Assembly: GCF_002163835.1 (NCBI RefSeq)
Contig: NZ_CP019331.1
Coordinates: 1,054,001-1,118,000, forward strand
DNA length: 64,000 nt
Origin: Polaribacter sp. SA4-10
GTDB lineage: Bacteria; Bacteroidota; Bacteroidia; Flavobacteriales; Flavobacteriaceae
Direction of reading: 5' to 3'
How positions within the stretch are numbered: the stretch's first letter is position 1; each line of letters begins with the position of its first letter. Below the pieces are notes generated by a model, which did no database searches, was not told where the DNA came from, and saw only the letters and a list, made by a program, of their open reading frames with translations. Positions 19,366-28,893 of this stretch are shown here, one piece after another. A program made the position numbers and the translations under genes.

Positions 19366-20147
19366 ATTTCTAAATCCTTATCATAAGGGATACTTTCTAA
19401 AATGTGATTAATTACATTAACACGGGCTTCCGTTTTTCTGTTTGCTCGGATAACTTTCCAAGGAGAAATTTCTGTATTTGTTTTGCTAAACATTGCTCTT
19501 TTATATTCTGTATATTGATCCCATAGCACTTGCGCTTTCTCATCTAGCTTAGTCATTTTCCATTGTTTTAATGGATCACTTTTAATTTCATCAAAACGTT
19601 TTGCTTGTTCCTTTTTAGAGATAGACATATAGATTTTTACCAAGTGAATACCAGATTCTAAAATCATACGTTCAAAATCATTAACCTGATTCATAAAAAT
19701 ATCATATTCTTCTTGAGTACAAAATCCATTTACAGGTTCTACAACTGCTCTATTATACCAACTTCTGTCAAAAAAAACAATTTCTCCTGCTTTAGGAAAT
19801 TGCTCTACATATCTTTGAAAATACCATTGAGAATTTTCATCTTTTGTTGGTTTTGGTAAAGCAACAATTCTCATATGACGAGGATTTATACGTTCTGAAA
19901 GCCTTCTAATTGCTCCGCCTTTTCCTGCAGCATCTCTTCCTTGAAAAATAATGATGATACGTTCATTTTTATTAATTGCCCAGTTTTGTAACCTAATAAG
20001 TTCTATTTGTAATTTTTCTAGTTTCTTTTGATAATCTACATATCTAATTGATCTTTCTATATTTAAAGGTTCTTTAGATAAAAGCGCTAATAGTCCTTTT
20101 TTAGAATTCAGTTTCCTAACATCTCTTGCTGTAAGTTTATTTTCCAT
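19362..20147 (-). CDS. Polyphosphate kinase 2 family protein (copy 1)
   Basis: 261 residues of the PPK2 P-loop kinase fold: Walker A FQGRDAAGKGG near residue 70, Walker B/lid VFFDRSWYNRAVVEPV near 120, and a C-terminal SPWKVIRANRKTEAR. PPK2 enzymes transfer phosphate between polyphosphate and nucleotides. The single-domain length fits class I. It follows the second PPK2 gene by 5 bases, so the two are co-transcribed. The copies differ strongly outside the motifs, which points to old duplication and different substrates. Confidence 0.92.
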   Translation of the reverse strand: MENKLTARDVRKLNSKKGLLALLSKEPLNIERSIRYVDYQKKLEKLQIELIRLQNWAINKNERIIIIFQGRDAAGKGGAIRRLSERINPRHMRIVALPKPTKDENSQWYFQRYVEQFPKAGEIVFFDRSWYNRAVVEPVNGFCTQEEYDIFMNQVNDFERMILESGIHLVKIYMSISKKEQAKRFDEIKSDPLKQWKMTKLDEKAQVLWDQYTEYKRAMFSKTNTEISPWKVIRANRKTEARVNVINHILESIPYDKDLEI

Positions 20148-20152
20148 AAAGT

Positions 20153-21010
20153 TTAATCTATCTGAATATTAGAGCGATAATAACGCATTACTACGTTAGG
20201 ATCTGGATTTAAAATTGTTTTAGCATCTGCTTTTCCATCATAATTAAATTGGGATAAAACATGCCTCATTGCTTCTAATCTTGCCACTTTTTTATCATTT
20301 GTTTTTATAATCATCCAAGGACTATATGAAGTGTGTGTTTTTGAAAACATTTCACCTTTATAATGGGTGTACCTATCCCAAAGTGTTTGCCCTTTTTTAT
20401 CTACAGGGCTAAATTTCCAACGCTTTAAAGGGTTTTCTTTTCGTCCTTCAAATCGTTTTAATTGCTCATCTTTAGATATTGATAACCAAAATTTTATAAT
20501 AATTAAACCATCTTCATACATCATGTGTTCAAATTCTGGTACTTGTACTAAAAACTCTTTATATTGTTGTTCAGAACAAAAACCCATAACAGGTTCTACA
20601 ACTGCTCTATTGTACCAACTTCTATCAAAAAAAACAATTTCTCCAGGATTTGGTAGTTCTTTAATATAACGTTGAAAATACCATTGCCCTTTTTCAATTT
20701 CAGTAGGTTTATTTAAAGCCACCAACCTGCTAGAACGTGGATTTAAATGTTCCATAAACCTTCTAATATTTCCACCTTTCCCTGCAGCATCTCTTCCTTC
20801 AAAAACAACCGCAATTCGCTTATTTTCTTTAGAGGCCCATCTTTGTAATTTTACAAGTTCTATTTGCAGTAAACGTAGCTCTTTGTTATATAAAAGAGTT
20901 TTTTTTACTTTATTATAAGAACCATTTTTTTGCTTTACTAACACAAGTAATTCCTCATTATTTTGTATGTTCTCAAATTCTTCTGCTGTTATTTCTTGGC
21001 TGTTATCCAT
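20153..21010 (-). CDS. Polyphosphate kinase 2 family protein (copy 2)
   Basis: 285 residues with the same core as its neighbour (FEGRDAAGKGGNIRR, VFFDRSWYNRAVVEPVMG, YSPWMIIKTNDKKVARLEA). It also has an extra acidic N-terminus of about 30 residues and a C-terminal DPNVVMRYY tail. It is the upstream gene of the tandem pair. A class I PPK2 role, making ADP or GDP, or ATP or GTP, from polyphosphate, is the family expectation. Preference for purine mono- or diphosphates cannot be read off. Confidence 0.92.
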   Translation of the reverse strand: MDNSQEITAEEFENIQNNEELLVLVKQKNGSYNKVKKTLLYNKELRLLQIELVKLQRWASKENKRIAVVFEGRDAAGKGGNIRRFMEHLNPRSSRLVALNKPTEIEKGQWYFQRYIKELPNPGEIVFFDRSWYNRAVVEPVMGFCSEQQYKEFLVQVPEFEHMMYEDGLIIIKFWLSISKDEQLKRFEGRKENPLKRWKFSPVDKKGQTLWDRYTHYKGEMFSKTHTSYSPWMIIKTNDKKVARLEAMRHVLSQFNYDGKADAKTILNPDPNVVMRYYRSNIQID

Positions 21011-21086
21011 CTCTTCTAATTATAGGTCTAAAAATAGCTTTTTTTTTATTAATTTAAAGAAAAAACACTATTTAAAAAAGTTATTT

Positions 21087-21094
21087 TATATTTG
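21087..21094 (+). promoter_or_regulatory. Promoter -7 box of the LpxR-like gene; probable leaderless transcript
   Basis: TATATTTG matches TAnnTTTG exactly and ends 6 bases before the ATG at 21101. That places the transcript start at or within a base or two of the start codon. A TTG at 21092 inside the box is therefore not a start. Confidence 0.75.
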
Positions 21095-21100
21095 TCTATA

Positions 21101-22051
21101 ATGAAATACTTTCCTTTTATAATTTTATTTTCAGTCGTTTTTTCAACCTTTTCCCAAGAAAAATTTTCAAAAGAAATAAGTTTCATTAATGATAATGACC
21201 TGTATACTTCTACATTTAGAGATCGGTATTATACTGATGGTTTATTTTTATCTTACAGGTATCTATCTAATAATAAAAAAGATAACTTAGATAAGAAAAT
21301 TTTAGAATGGCGAATTGGTCATGAAATGTATACACCTTATAGAGCTGCTGTAGAAAATATAAGCCAACATGACAGACCTTTTGCAGGGTATTTGTATGGT
21401 AGTTTTAATGTTAATAGCATCTATAAAAACAATCAAAATTTAAGTACTTCTATACAGGTTGGTGTTCTAGGACCAGCTTCTTATGCGGAAGAATTGCAAG
21501 ATTTAATTCATAATATATATGGATTTAAAAAAGCTGTAGGCTGGAAACATCAAATTAAAAGTGCTTTTGCTTTAAATATAAATATTGAATATATTAAACA
21601 TTTAGCAAAAAGCAATTCTAACTATTTTGATCTCTCTTGGGTTAACGCTGGTAAAATAGGAACTATTTACAATACTATTTCTTCAGGTTTTTATGGGCGA
21701 ATTGGTTTTAAACCTTTACAAAAACTAGCAAATTCTATTGCTTTTAATACAAGTATAAATAATACAAACACAAATTACGTAAGAGAAGTTGAGTCTTTTA
21801 TCTACATAAAACCAATGTTACGTTACGCATTTTATGACGCAACAATACAAGGCAGTTTTTTAAATAAAAGCAGTGATGTTACTAAAGAGTTAGTCCCTTT
21901 AGTTTTTGACATAGAATTGGGATTAAGATTTACTGCAAACCGTTTTAATTTTGGTTATTCTTTTCATTACAACACAAACAAATCCAAAGGCTTAAGATAT
22001 AACAATGGGAACAAATACGGAACAATTATAATAAATTACTTATTACGTTAG
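21101..22051 (+). CDS. LpxR-like lipid A deacylase, outer membrane
   Basis: About 316 residues with a signal peptide (MKYFPFIILFSVVFSTFS). NDNDLYTSTFRDRYYTDGLFLSY and HDRPFAGYLYG match LpxR/DUF2219, an outer-membrane beta-barrel that removes the 3'-acyloxyacyl chain of lipid A in Ca2+-dependent fashion. The conserved Asn/Asp of the first motif and the HDRPF/G segment belong to the active site region. Alternating hydrophobic strands continue to the C-terminus, ending in an aromatic-rich strand. It overlaps the converging helicase gene by 4 bases. Confidence 0.85.
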   Translation: MKYFPFIILFSVVFSTFSQEKFSKEISFINDNDLYTSTFRDRYYTDGLFLSYRYLSNNKKDNLDKKILEWRIGHEMYTPYRAAVENISQHDRPFAGYLYGSFNVNSIYKNNQNLSTSIQVGVLGPASYAEELQDLIHNIYGFKKAVGWKHQIKSAFALNINIEYIKHLAKSNSNYFDLSWVNAGKIGTIYNTISSGFYGRIGFKPLQKLANSIAFNTSINNTNTNYVREVESFIYIKPMLRYAFYDATIQGSFLNKSSDVTKELVPLVFDIELGLRFTANRFNFGYSFHYNTNKSKGLRYNNGNKYGTIIINYLLR

Positions 22052-23472
22052 TCTGTAAAAAAATCATCTTTAAAACCTATTAAATAGAGCTTTTCTTGTG
22101 CTCTTGTAATTGCTGTATAAAGCCACCTAAAATATTCTTTAGAAACACCTTCTGGCAAATAAGGTTGTTCTATAAAAACAGTTTTCCATTGTCCTCCTTG
22201 AGATTTATGACACGTCATTGCGTATGAAAATTTCACCTGCAACGCATTAAAATATTTATTCTGTTTAATTGCTAAAAATTGTTTGTACTTAGATTTTTCA
22301 TGTGCAAAATCTTCTTTTACAGCTTGGTATAATTTATTAGATTCTTCATAGGGTAAGGAAGGACTTTCACTGGTTAAAGTATCTAATAAAATAACGGTTT
22401 CAAAAGGTTTCATTTCTGGATAATCAATCATTCGCATTTCAATTTCTGCAAATTTAAAACCATACAGTTCTTTTATAGAATAAATATTTAGCACTTCGCA
22501 AATATCACCATTAGCAATAAAACCAGCTGCTGAAGATTCTTTTAACCAGAAATAATTGTTTTTTACAATCATTATATAATCTCCTGCAGAAATTTCATTT
22601 TCTTGACCGCGAATCTGCAATCTAATTTGTTCGTTGTATTGATTAGCTCTTTTATTAGACCTTACAATAAAAGCAGTGTCTTCTACGCCATCATTATCAT
22701 AAGCAGAAACTATAGCATCTTCAATATCATACCCATCCACTAATCTTATAATATCCGGATAATTAACATCAAACTGAAAATTAGTTGCATTATTTTGAAT
22801 TAATAATCGTAGCAAAGTTGCATTTGCAAGAATTCCAGAGTTTTCATGTTGACGCATCACTTCATCTAACTCAATTTCTGTTACATTTTTATGATAATCA
22901 TACTGTAAAGTGTCTGATTCTAAAGCTGGACTCACATTTAATTTTACTGGCGGAAGTTGAGCCGTGTCTCCAATAAAAATCAACTTACACTGATGACCAG
23001 AATATACATAAGAAATTAAATCGTCTAGCAAAGAACCCGATTCAAAAAATTTCTGATTTTGCTTGCTATCTGGAATCATAGAAGCTTCATCAACAATAAA
23101 AATAGTGTTTCTATGCTTGTTTGGTTGCAAAACAAAATCTACAGAACCATTTGTTTGTTTTTTAGGAAAATAAATTTTCTTATGAATTGTAAATGCTTGT
23201 TTTTTAGAATAAAGTGCTATTACTTTAGCGGCTCTACCTGTTGGTGCCAATAAAACGGCTTTTCTCCCAGAAGACCATAAACTATTTACAAAGGTGCTTA
23301 TTGTAGTTGTTTTTCCTGTTCCTGCATACCCTTTTAACAAAAACAGCGCATCTTTATCTTCGTTAAAAATAAAGTCGCTTAAAAGTCTTAATAGAAGATT
23401 CTGTTTTGTGGTTGGAGAATGCGGGAAATTTTTAACGAGTTCCTTGTAAAAATCAGCAGGTATTTTTATCAT
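22048..23472 (-). CDS. RecD/Pif1-type ATP-dependent DNA helicase
   Basis: 474-residue superfamily 1B helicase: Walker A GYAGTGKTTT near residue 47, Walker B FIVDEASMI near 127, motif III GDTAQLPPV near 170, and a UvrD-like C-terminal motif YAMTCHKSQGGQW near 415 followed by WLYTAITRAQEKLYLIG. Such short single-chain proteins in Bacteroidota are annotated as AAA or ATP-dependent RecD-like helicases and are thought to unwind DNA 5'-3' in repair or replication. A truncated gene with a very similar N-terminus lies in the island at 50288. Confidence 0.88.
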   Translation of the reverse strand: MIKIPADFYKELVKNFPHSPTTKQNLLLRLLSDFIFNEDKDALFLLKGYAGTGKTTTISTFVNSLWSSGRKAVLLAPTGRAAKVIALYSKKQAFTIHKKIYFPKKQTNGSVDFVLQPNKHRNTIFIVDEASMIPDSKQNQKFFESGSLLDDLISYVYSGHQCKLIFIGDTAQLPPVKLNVSPALESDTLQYDYHKNVTEIELDEVMRQHENSGILANATLLRLLIQNNATNFQFDVNYPDIIRLVDGYDIEDAIVSAYDNDGVEDTAFIVRSNKRANQYNEQIRLQIRGQENEISAGDYIMIVKNNYFWLKESSAAGFIANGDICEVLNIYSIKELYGFKFAEIEMRMIDYPEMKPFETVILLDTLTSESPSLPYEESNKLYQAVKEDFAHEKSKYKQFLAIKQNKYFNALQVKFSYAMTCHKSQGGQWKTVFIEQPYLPEGVSKEYFRWLYTAITRAQEKLYLIGFKDDFFTD

Positions 23473-23539
23473 AAATAAATTAAAGTATCAAAGATACATT
23501 GATTTATGAATAAAAGTTTTTATCATTAAAAAAAAATTG

Positions 23540-23547
23540 TAGATTTG
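23540..23547 (+). promoter_or_regulatory. Promoter -7 box for the DUF3822/rsmD transcript
   Basis: TAGATTTG is an exact TAnnTTTG. It overlaps the apparent upstream start at 23545, so translation must begin at the ATG at 23578 with a leader of about 25 bases. Confidence 0.7.
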
Positions 23548-23577
23548 CGAATAGACTATATAAAAAAAACATTAAAA

Positions 23578-24312
23578 ATGGGATTATTAGGAATGATTTT
23601 AGCAGCTGTATTGGTTGCAGTACTTTTAGCTATTGTAGTAGTAAAATATCTACCACTAAAATTAAGATGGATTGCTTCTGTATTATTATTGGTATTAACA
23701 ATATTTTTAGGTTACAAAATATATTATGGAATTATGCAACCTATAATATTTAACAAAAATAAAGTTGCTAAATATGCTAAAGTTATTGAAAGTTTAAAAA
23801 TCATTAGAGATGCTGAAGTTAAATATTATGAAGTAAATGGAATTTATACTAAAGATAAAGCGGGTTTAATTAAATTTATTGACTCGGCTCAATTAGCATT
23901 AACAGTTACAAAAACAGTTGTAGAAGTAGTTAATACTGGTGGTGGTGTAACAAAAGAAGTAGAAAAAAGAGTAACAGATACAACTGGTTATGAACCCGTT
24001 TTAAAATACTTTAAAGATAGAGCTTATAAAACGATGTTTAAAATTCCTGGAGTTAAAGGAAAAGAATTTGAGGTTGAAATAGGGACTGTAGAAAAAGTAC
24101 CCGGATTAGTTGTACCAACTTTTTTGGTAAAAACAGCTAAGATAGATATCTTAAAAGGTATGGATCAATCTTTAGTAAAACAGGAATTAGAAGCGAATGC
24201 TTCAGATCAGATTAAAGGAGAATTCGTTTCTGCTGGATCTTTACAAGAAGTAACATCTGGTGGAAATTGGCCACCTTCTTATGATAAAAACAGTGCAAAA
24301 GAAGACGAGTAA
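23578..24312 (+). CDS. Conserved membrane-anchored protein of unknown function
   Basis: About 244 residues. Two hydrophobic helices occupy residues 1-60 (GLLGMILAAVLVAVLLAIVV, then SVLLLVLTIFLGYKIYYG). A soluble region follows, starting VIESLKIIRDAEVKYYEVNG, which resembles the pilin-like type II/IV periplasmic segments that precede a strand-rich tail. I recognise no named family. It is the first gene of a likely operon with the DUF3822 protein and rsmD, and its 3' end overlaps the next frame. Confidence 0.65.
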   Translation: MGLLGMILAAVLVAVLLAIVVVKYLPLKLRWIASVLLLVLTIFLGYKIYYGIMQPIIFNKNKVAKYAKVIESLKIIRDAEVKYYEVNGIYTKDKAGLIKFIDSAQLALTVTKTVVEVVNTGGGVTKEVEKRVTDTTGYEPVLKYFKDRAYKTMFKIPGVKGKEFEVEIGTVEKVPGLVVPTFLVKTAKIDILKGMDQSLVKQELEANASDQIKGEFVSAGSLQEVTSGGNWPPSYDKNSAKEDE

Positions 24313-25114
24313 TACCTCTTTAAAAAACACAGTAGATACAAGGTTATCCATCCATTTTAATTTGGATGGATTTTCTTTTTGTATCTCTACTATTTCTTCC
24401 AAAAAAGATATTTACTTTTCTGAATATCTTTTTAATCAAACACAAAAAACACCAGAAAAATTATTATTAAAAATTAAAGAAATTTTTAATACAGATAGTC
24501 ACTTACAACATGATTTTTCATCAGTTTTAGTTATTCATCAAAATAACTTATCTACATTAGTTCCTAATAAATATTTTGAAGAAGACAAATTAGAGTCCTA
24601 TTTAAATTATAATATAAAAACATTAGCTACAGATTTTATTGCTTTTGATGATCTTAAAATCCTTGAAGCTAAAAATATTTATGTTCCTTATGTGAACATC
24701 AATAATTATTTATTTCAAAATTTTGGTACCTTTGACTACAAGCATCACCTTTCTATTTTAATAGAAAAATTAATTAACACACAAAAATCTGAAGAAAAAG
24801 AAATGTTTGTAAACGTTTCTAATAACAATTTTGATATTGTTGTACTTCAGAATAAAAAAGTATTACTTTCTAATTCTTTTTCTTTTGAGACTAAAGAAGA
24901 TTTTATTTACTATATTTTATTTACAGCAGAACAATTACAACTAAATACAGAAGAATTTAAACTTCATTTTATAGGAGATATAGAAACAGGTTCTGAAATG
25001 TATACTATTGTTCATCAATATATAAGAAACATCTCTTTTTTAGAAAGTGAAAACACTATATTTAATCATTTAGATAGTTCTAAACATTCAAATTTCATAC
25101 TACTAGGTTCATGA
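24281..25114 (+). CDS. DUF3822 family protein
   Basis: About 277 residues matching DUF3822, which in Bacteroidota usually sits directly before rsmD. Typical features are LSIHFNLDGFSFCI at the N-terminus and NIKTLATDFIAFDDL with VNINNYLFQNFG in the middle. The fold looks like an actin/FtsA-type ATPase pair of halves, but this is only an impression. The ATG at 24281 is preferred to a GTG at 24260. The stop overlaps the rsmD start as ATGA, indicating translational coupling. The function is unknown. Confidence 0.75.
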   Translation: MIKTVQKKTSNTSLKNTVDTRLSIHFNLDGFSFCISTISSKKDIYFSEYLFNQTQKTPEKLLLKIKEIFNTDSHLQHDFSSVLVIHQNNLSTLVPNKYFEEDKLESYLNYNIKTLATDFIAFDDLKILEAKNIYVPYVNINNYLFQNFGTFDYKHHLSILIEKLINTQKSEEKEMFVNVSNNNFDIVVLQNKKVLLSNSFSFETKEDFIYYILFTAEQLQLNTEEFKLHFIGDIETGSEMYTIVHQYIRNISFLESENTIFNHLDSSKHSNFILLGS

Positions 25115-25647
25115 GAATAATTTCCGGAAAATTAAAGTCAAGACGCTTAAAAGCTCCTAAAAATTTACCTGTCCGCCCAACAACAGACATGGCAAAAGAA
25201 TCACTTTTTAATATTTTAAATAACACGTATTATTTTGATAACATTTCTGTGATTGATTTGTTCTCTGGAACAGGTAATATTAGCTACGAATTTGCGTCTA
25301 GAGGAACGAAAGAAATTTATGCAATTGATGCACATTTTGGATGCATTAAATATATTAATGCTACCGCTAAAGAATTAGATCTAAACATAAACACCTATAA
25401 AAATGATGTTTATAAATTTTTAGAAAAAACTTCATTATCAGCTGATGTTATTTTTGCGGATCCTCCTTATGATTTTGAAGCTGAACAATTTTTAAAAATT
25501 GTAGATTTAGTATTCACAAGAAAACTACTAAAAGAAGAAGGAATTTTGATTATAGAACATTCTAAGCATACCGATTTAACGACTCATGAAAACCATATTT
25601 ATGATAAACGTTATGGTGGAAATGTTTTTAGTTTTTTCGAAAATTAA
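25111..25647 (+). CDS. rsmD: 16S rRNA (guanine(966)-N2)-methyltransferase RsmD
   Basis: 178 residues in the family's size range. It begins MRIISGKLKSRRL with RPTTDMAKESLFNIL, the standard RsmD opening. The SAM-binding DLFSGTGNISYEFASRG is near residue 50 and the catalytic FADPPYDF (DPPY motif) near 115. It methylates G966 of 16S rRNA in the small subunit. It is the last gene before a strong hairpin terminator. Confidence 0.95.
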   Translation: MRIISGKLKSRRLKAPKNLPVRPTTDMAKESLFNILNNTYYFDNISVIDLFSGTGNISYEFASRGTKEIYAIDAHFGCIKYINATAKELDLNINTYKNDVYKFLEKTSLSADVIFADPPYDFEAEQFLKIVDLVFTRKLLKEEGILIIEHSKHTDLTTHENHIYDKRYGGNVFSFFEN

Positions 25648-25698
25648 TTCTTAGCTATTTAAAATCACACAACAAAAGGGTGCGTGTTATAACAAAAA

Positions 25699-25722
25699 AA
25701 AATACGGCTTTTGCCGTATTTT
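25699..25722. terminator. Hairpin terminator between rsmD and moxR
   Basis: AAAATACGGC and GCCGTATTTT form a perfect 10-bp stem with a TTTT loop, in A/T-rich flanks. It serves the two converging genes rsmD (plus) and moxR (minus). Confidence 0.9.
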
Positions 25723-25746
25723 ATATTATATGAATTAAATACACTG

Positions 25747-26700
25747 TTATAATAGCGATTTAATAATATCAGAAATTGTTATCCCTTCTGCTTCAGCTTT
25801 ATAATTTTTTACAATTCTATGAGATAAAATAGGAATTGCAACAGCTTTTACATCTTCTATGTCTGGAGAATATTTACCATTAATAACTGCATGCGCTTTT
25901 GCAGCTAAAATTAAGTTCTGAGAAGCTCTTGGTCCTGCTCCCCAATCTAAATAAGACTTTACTAACTCTGTAGCTTCTTTAGAATTTGGTCTTGTTTTAC
26001 CAACCAAACTAACAGCATATTCAATTACATTGTCTGTAACCGGAATTTTTCTTATTAATTTTTGAATTTCAATTATTTGTTGTCCATTAAACAATGGGTT
26101 TACCGTATTAGTATAAGCACTAGTAGTACTTTTCACCACCTCTACCTCCTCTTTAAAAGAAGGGTATTCCAAGTTAATAGAAAACATAAATCGGTCTAAT
26201 TGAGCTTCTGGCAAAGGATATGTTCCTTCTTGTTCAATAGGATTCTGCGTAGCCAATACAAAAAATGGTAATTCTAATTTATAGTGATTTCCAGAAACAG
26301 TAACAGAACGTTCTTGCATTGCTTCTAACAAAGCTGCTTGCGTTTTTGGTGGTGTTCTATTAATTTCATCAGCTAAAATAATATTAGAAAAAATAGGCCC
26401 TTTTATAAATTTAAAATGCCTGTTTTCATCTAAAATCTCACTACCTAAAATATCTGAAGGCATTAAGTCTGGTGTAAACTGGATTCTTTTAAAATTTAAA
26501 CCCAAAGCATCAGAAACAGTATTTACCAATAATGTTTTTGCTAAACCAGGAACTCCAATTAATAAAGAATGTCCGCCACAAAAAACAGATAAAAGCGTGA
26601 ATTTAACTGCTTCATTTTGTCCAATAATTACTTTCCCTATTTCAGATTTTAGTAAATTATATTTATTTACTAATTCCTTTACAGCTTCAACATCAGACAT
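25747..26700 (-). CDS. MoxR-type AAA+ ATPase
   Basis: 317 residues. Walker A is in LLIGVPGLAKTLL near residue 43 and Walker B in IILADEINRTPPKTQAALLEAMQE near 108, followed by sensor ATQNPIEQEGTYPLPEAQLDRF. This is the MoxR family that works with von Willebrand A proteins to assemble or activate protein complexes. No VWA gene is in the window. Its start overlaps the SurA-like stop by one base (TAATG), so it ends a four- or five-gene minus-strand operon with three periplasmic folding factors. Confidence 0.92.
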   Translation of the reverse strand: MSDVEAVKELVNKYNLLKSEIGKVIIGQNEAVKFTLLSVFCGGHSLLIGVPGLAKTLLVNTVSDALGLNFKRIQFTPDLMPSDILGSEILDENRHFKFIKGPIFSNIILADEINRTPPKTQAALLEAMQERSVTVSGNHYKLELPFFVLATQNPIEQEGTYPLPEAQLDRFMFSINLEYPSFKEEVEVVKSTTSAYTNTVNPLFNGQQIIEIQKLIRKIPVTDNVIEYAVSLVGKTRPNSKEATELVKSYLDWGAGPRASQNLILAAKAHAVINGKYSPDIEDVKAVAIPILSHRIVKNYKAEAEGITISDIIKSLL

Positions 26701-28082
26701 TATTTAGCGGTTTCTTTTTTCCAATTTTTCTTAAAATCACATTTACTATGATCGTCTCCTAATTTTATATAAGTATCTTTTATTTTTTCTTTAGACCATT
26801 TTTCAATGGTTTCTTCTTTCTTTTTTTGAAGTGCTAATTGCTGAACTTTAACATAATCTTCTACTAAATTAGCAATGTGAGTATCTGTTCTTCCTTTCAT
26901 TAAAATAAACTTAAACATCTTATCTCCACTGCGAGCTTCATCGTAAAAAGGCTCTGTCATTTCACCTTTTTTAAGATCACTAACTCTTGCATAAAAAGCA
27001 GGATCCATTCTTGTTAAATCAAATTTTGACTCTCCAGTTTGTGGATTTACAATTGAACCTCCATTATTTTTGGTTTCTTTATCTTGAGAATATTTTTTTA
27101 CAGCTTCATCAAAAGTAATTTTCCCTTCTCTAATTTCAAGAATTATTTCTTCTACCTTTTCTTTTGTTTCCTTTATTTTTTCTTCAGGAATTTCTGGCTG
27201 CATTAAAATATGAGACGCAATTCTTGTATCTCCTTTTACATCATGCAATTGCATTAAATGATATCCAAATTCAGACTTAAATGGTTTAGAAACTTGACCA
27301 ATATCCAATGTAAATGCCATTTCTTTAAACTCCTTTATAAATTGAGATTCTTTAGTTACCGTATATCTTCCTCCATTTTGTGTTACTCCTGGATCATCAG
27401 AATTTATAATGGCTTTCATTTTAAAACTTGCACCCTCTTCAATTTGCTCTTTTATTTCATTTAACTTAGCAACAATGCGCTCATTCTCTTCTTTAGTAGG
27501 CACAGCGTTTAAGACAATTTGTGCTAACTCTATTTCTGCAGGAAATTGAGGTAACTCACCTTTTTCTTTTAACCCATTATAATATAAACGAACTTCTTCT
27601 GGAGTTACATCTATTTTTTCTGTAAGGTTTTGTTGTTCTTTTTCGATTAAAATATTTTCTTTTTGAACAACACTAAGTTCTTTTTTTAGATCCTCTAAAT
27701 CATTAAACCCATAAGCTTTAACAACTTTTTCTAAAGAACCATATTGCTGTGTAAAATACGCTACACTTCTATCTACTCTCCCAGAAATCTCTTCATCTGA
27801 AACTACCATACTATCAATAACTGCATGGTGCGCTAAAAGTTTTTGTTGCATCAATTCCTCAAGCATTTCGCAATCAGTAATTGTCACTTTTCCTTCGCTT
27901 CGTAATTCTACTTCTTGCTTAAATTTATCTATATCAGAATCTAGTACAATATTTTTTCCTATTACAACTGCAACTCCATCTATTTTTATTTTTTGGGCTG
28001 TAGTTTGTAAACTAATACAACCAATTATGGCAACTACTATAGGAAGTTTAATATATTTTAAAATTGTTGTTTTGTGTAGCAT
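26700..28082 (-). CDS. SurA-like periplasmic peptidyl-prolyl isomerase
   Basis: 460 residues with an N-terminal hydrophobic signal region (residues ~13-30). A SurA-N chaperone domain follows (VVIGKNIVLDSDIDKFKQEV), then two parvulin rotamase domains at about 175-275 and 285-390 (ELAQIVLNAVP; SHILMQPEIPEEKI). SurA helps outer-membrane proteins fold in the periplasm. It overlaps the upstream lipoprotein gene by 35 bases and precedes moxR. Confidence 0.88.
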   Translation of the reverse strand: MLHKTTILKYIKLPIVVAIIGCISLQTTAQKIKIDGVAVVIGKNIVLDSDIDKFKQEVELRSEGKVTITDCEMLEELMQQKLLAHHAVIDSMVVSDEEISGRVDRSVAYFTQQYGSLEKVVKAYGFNDLEDLKKELSVVQKENILIEKEQQNLTEKIDVTPEEVRLYYNGLKEKGELPQFPAEIELAQIVLNAVPTKEENERIVAKLNEIKEQIEEGASFKMKAIINSDDPGVTQNGGRYTVTKESQFIKEFKEMAFTLDIGQVSKPFKSEFGYHLMQLHDVKGDTRIASHILMQPEIPEEKIKETKEKVEEIILEIREGKITFDEAVKKYSQDKETKNNGGSIVNPQTGESKFDLTRMDPAFYARVSDLKKGEMTEPFYDEARSGDKMFKFILMKGRTDTHIANLVEDYVKVQQLALQKKKEETIEKWSKEKIKDTYIKLGDDHSKCDFKKNWKKETAK

Positions 28083-28893
28083 CTTTAACTATTATTTTTT
28101 CTATATCTCTAATTAATTCTATTTTACGTCTGTGTAAAATCATTTGTTTTATAGTAGGCTTTATATAACTTAATGGCGCTATTGAATTCCGTTGTAAAAC
28201 ATCTTTTATAGCCACCAAATATAAACCTAATGAATCTTGTTCTTGAGTCAATTTTGTTTTTTTTAACAGTTTTTCTTTAGAAAAAGGCACTTTTAACAAA
28301 ATGTTATCTAATTGTCTCCAAATAGAATCGTTAAACTGATGAAAAATGAAACTTAATTCTTGTTTTTCTAACTCTTCTAAATCTTCAATATTATCAGATT
28401 TAAATAAATCTATAATTTCTTTTTTATCTTTAATATTCCTGTTAAAATGAAGATATTTTACTTTAACTAATTCTACATTTAACTTAAAGTTCTCTTTGTT
28501 TAAATTATAATACTTTTCAATTTCTTCTTCAGAAATAATAGTATCTAATTTTTGCTTTATAAGTTGTTCTTTATAATTATTTATTAATAAACTTTCTTTG
28601 TAATCTTTTACTAAGTTATCTATTTTATTTACCTCTTCTAAAGAACTATTTTTCTCTGCTTGTTTGAGAAGCAATTGCTTAATTGCCCAATCTTGAATGT
28701 AACTTTTTACTAAAACAATACTGTCTTGCTTATTAATTTTTTTAGGTAAAAAGGATTCTAAATCGCTTCTAAATAGTTTTTCTGTATTAACAATTGCTAC
28801 TATTTCTGATGTTCCTTTTTCTTTCTCTTTTATATTAAAATAATCGCATGAGGATAAAAGTGTAATACATAAAATAATAGCTAAAAATCTCAT
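28048..28893 (-). CDS. Lipoprotein with SurA/PpiC-like N-terminal domain, no rotamase seen
   Basis: 281 residues starting with the lipoprotein signal ITLLSSCDYF (lipobox LSSC at residues 13-16). The remainder resembles the helical chaperone part of parvulin-type proteins: IVAIVNTEKLFRSDLESFLP and EEEIEKYYNLNKENFKLNVELVKVKYLHF. I see no complete parvulin domain. It lies between two peptidyl-prolyl isomerase genes with overlapping ends, so it is probably a non-catalytic partner in the same outer-membrane biogenesis pathway. Confidence 0.7.
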   Translation of the reverse strand: MRFLAIILCITLLSSCDYFNIKEKEKGTSEIVAIVNTEKLFRSDLESFLPKKINKQDSIVLVKSYIQDWAIKQLLLKQAEKNSSLEEVNKIDNLVKDYKESLLINNYKEQLIKQKLDTIISEEEIEKYYNLNKENFKLNVELVKVKYLHFNRNIKDKKEIIDLFKSDNIEDLEELEKQELSFIFHQFNDSIWRQLDNILLKVPFSKEKLLKKTKLTQEQDSLGLYLVAIKDVLQRNSIAPLSYIKPTIKQMILHRRKIELIRDIEKIIVKDATQNNNFKIY

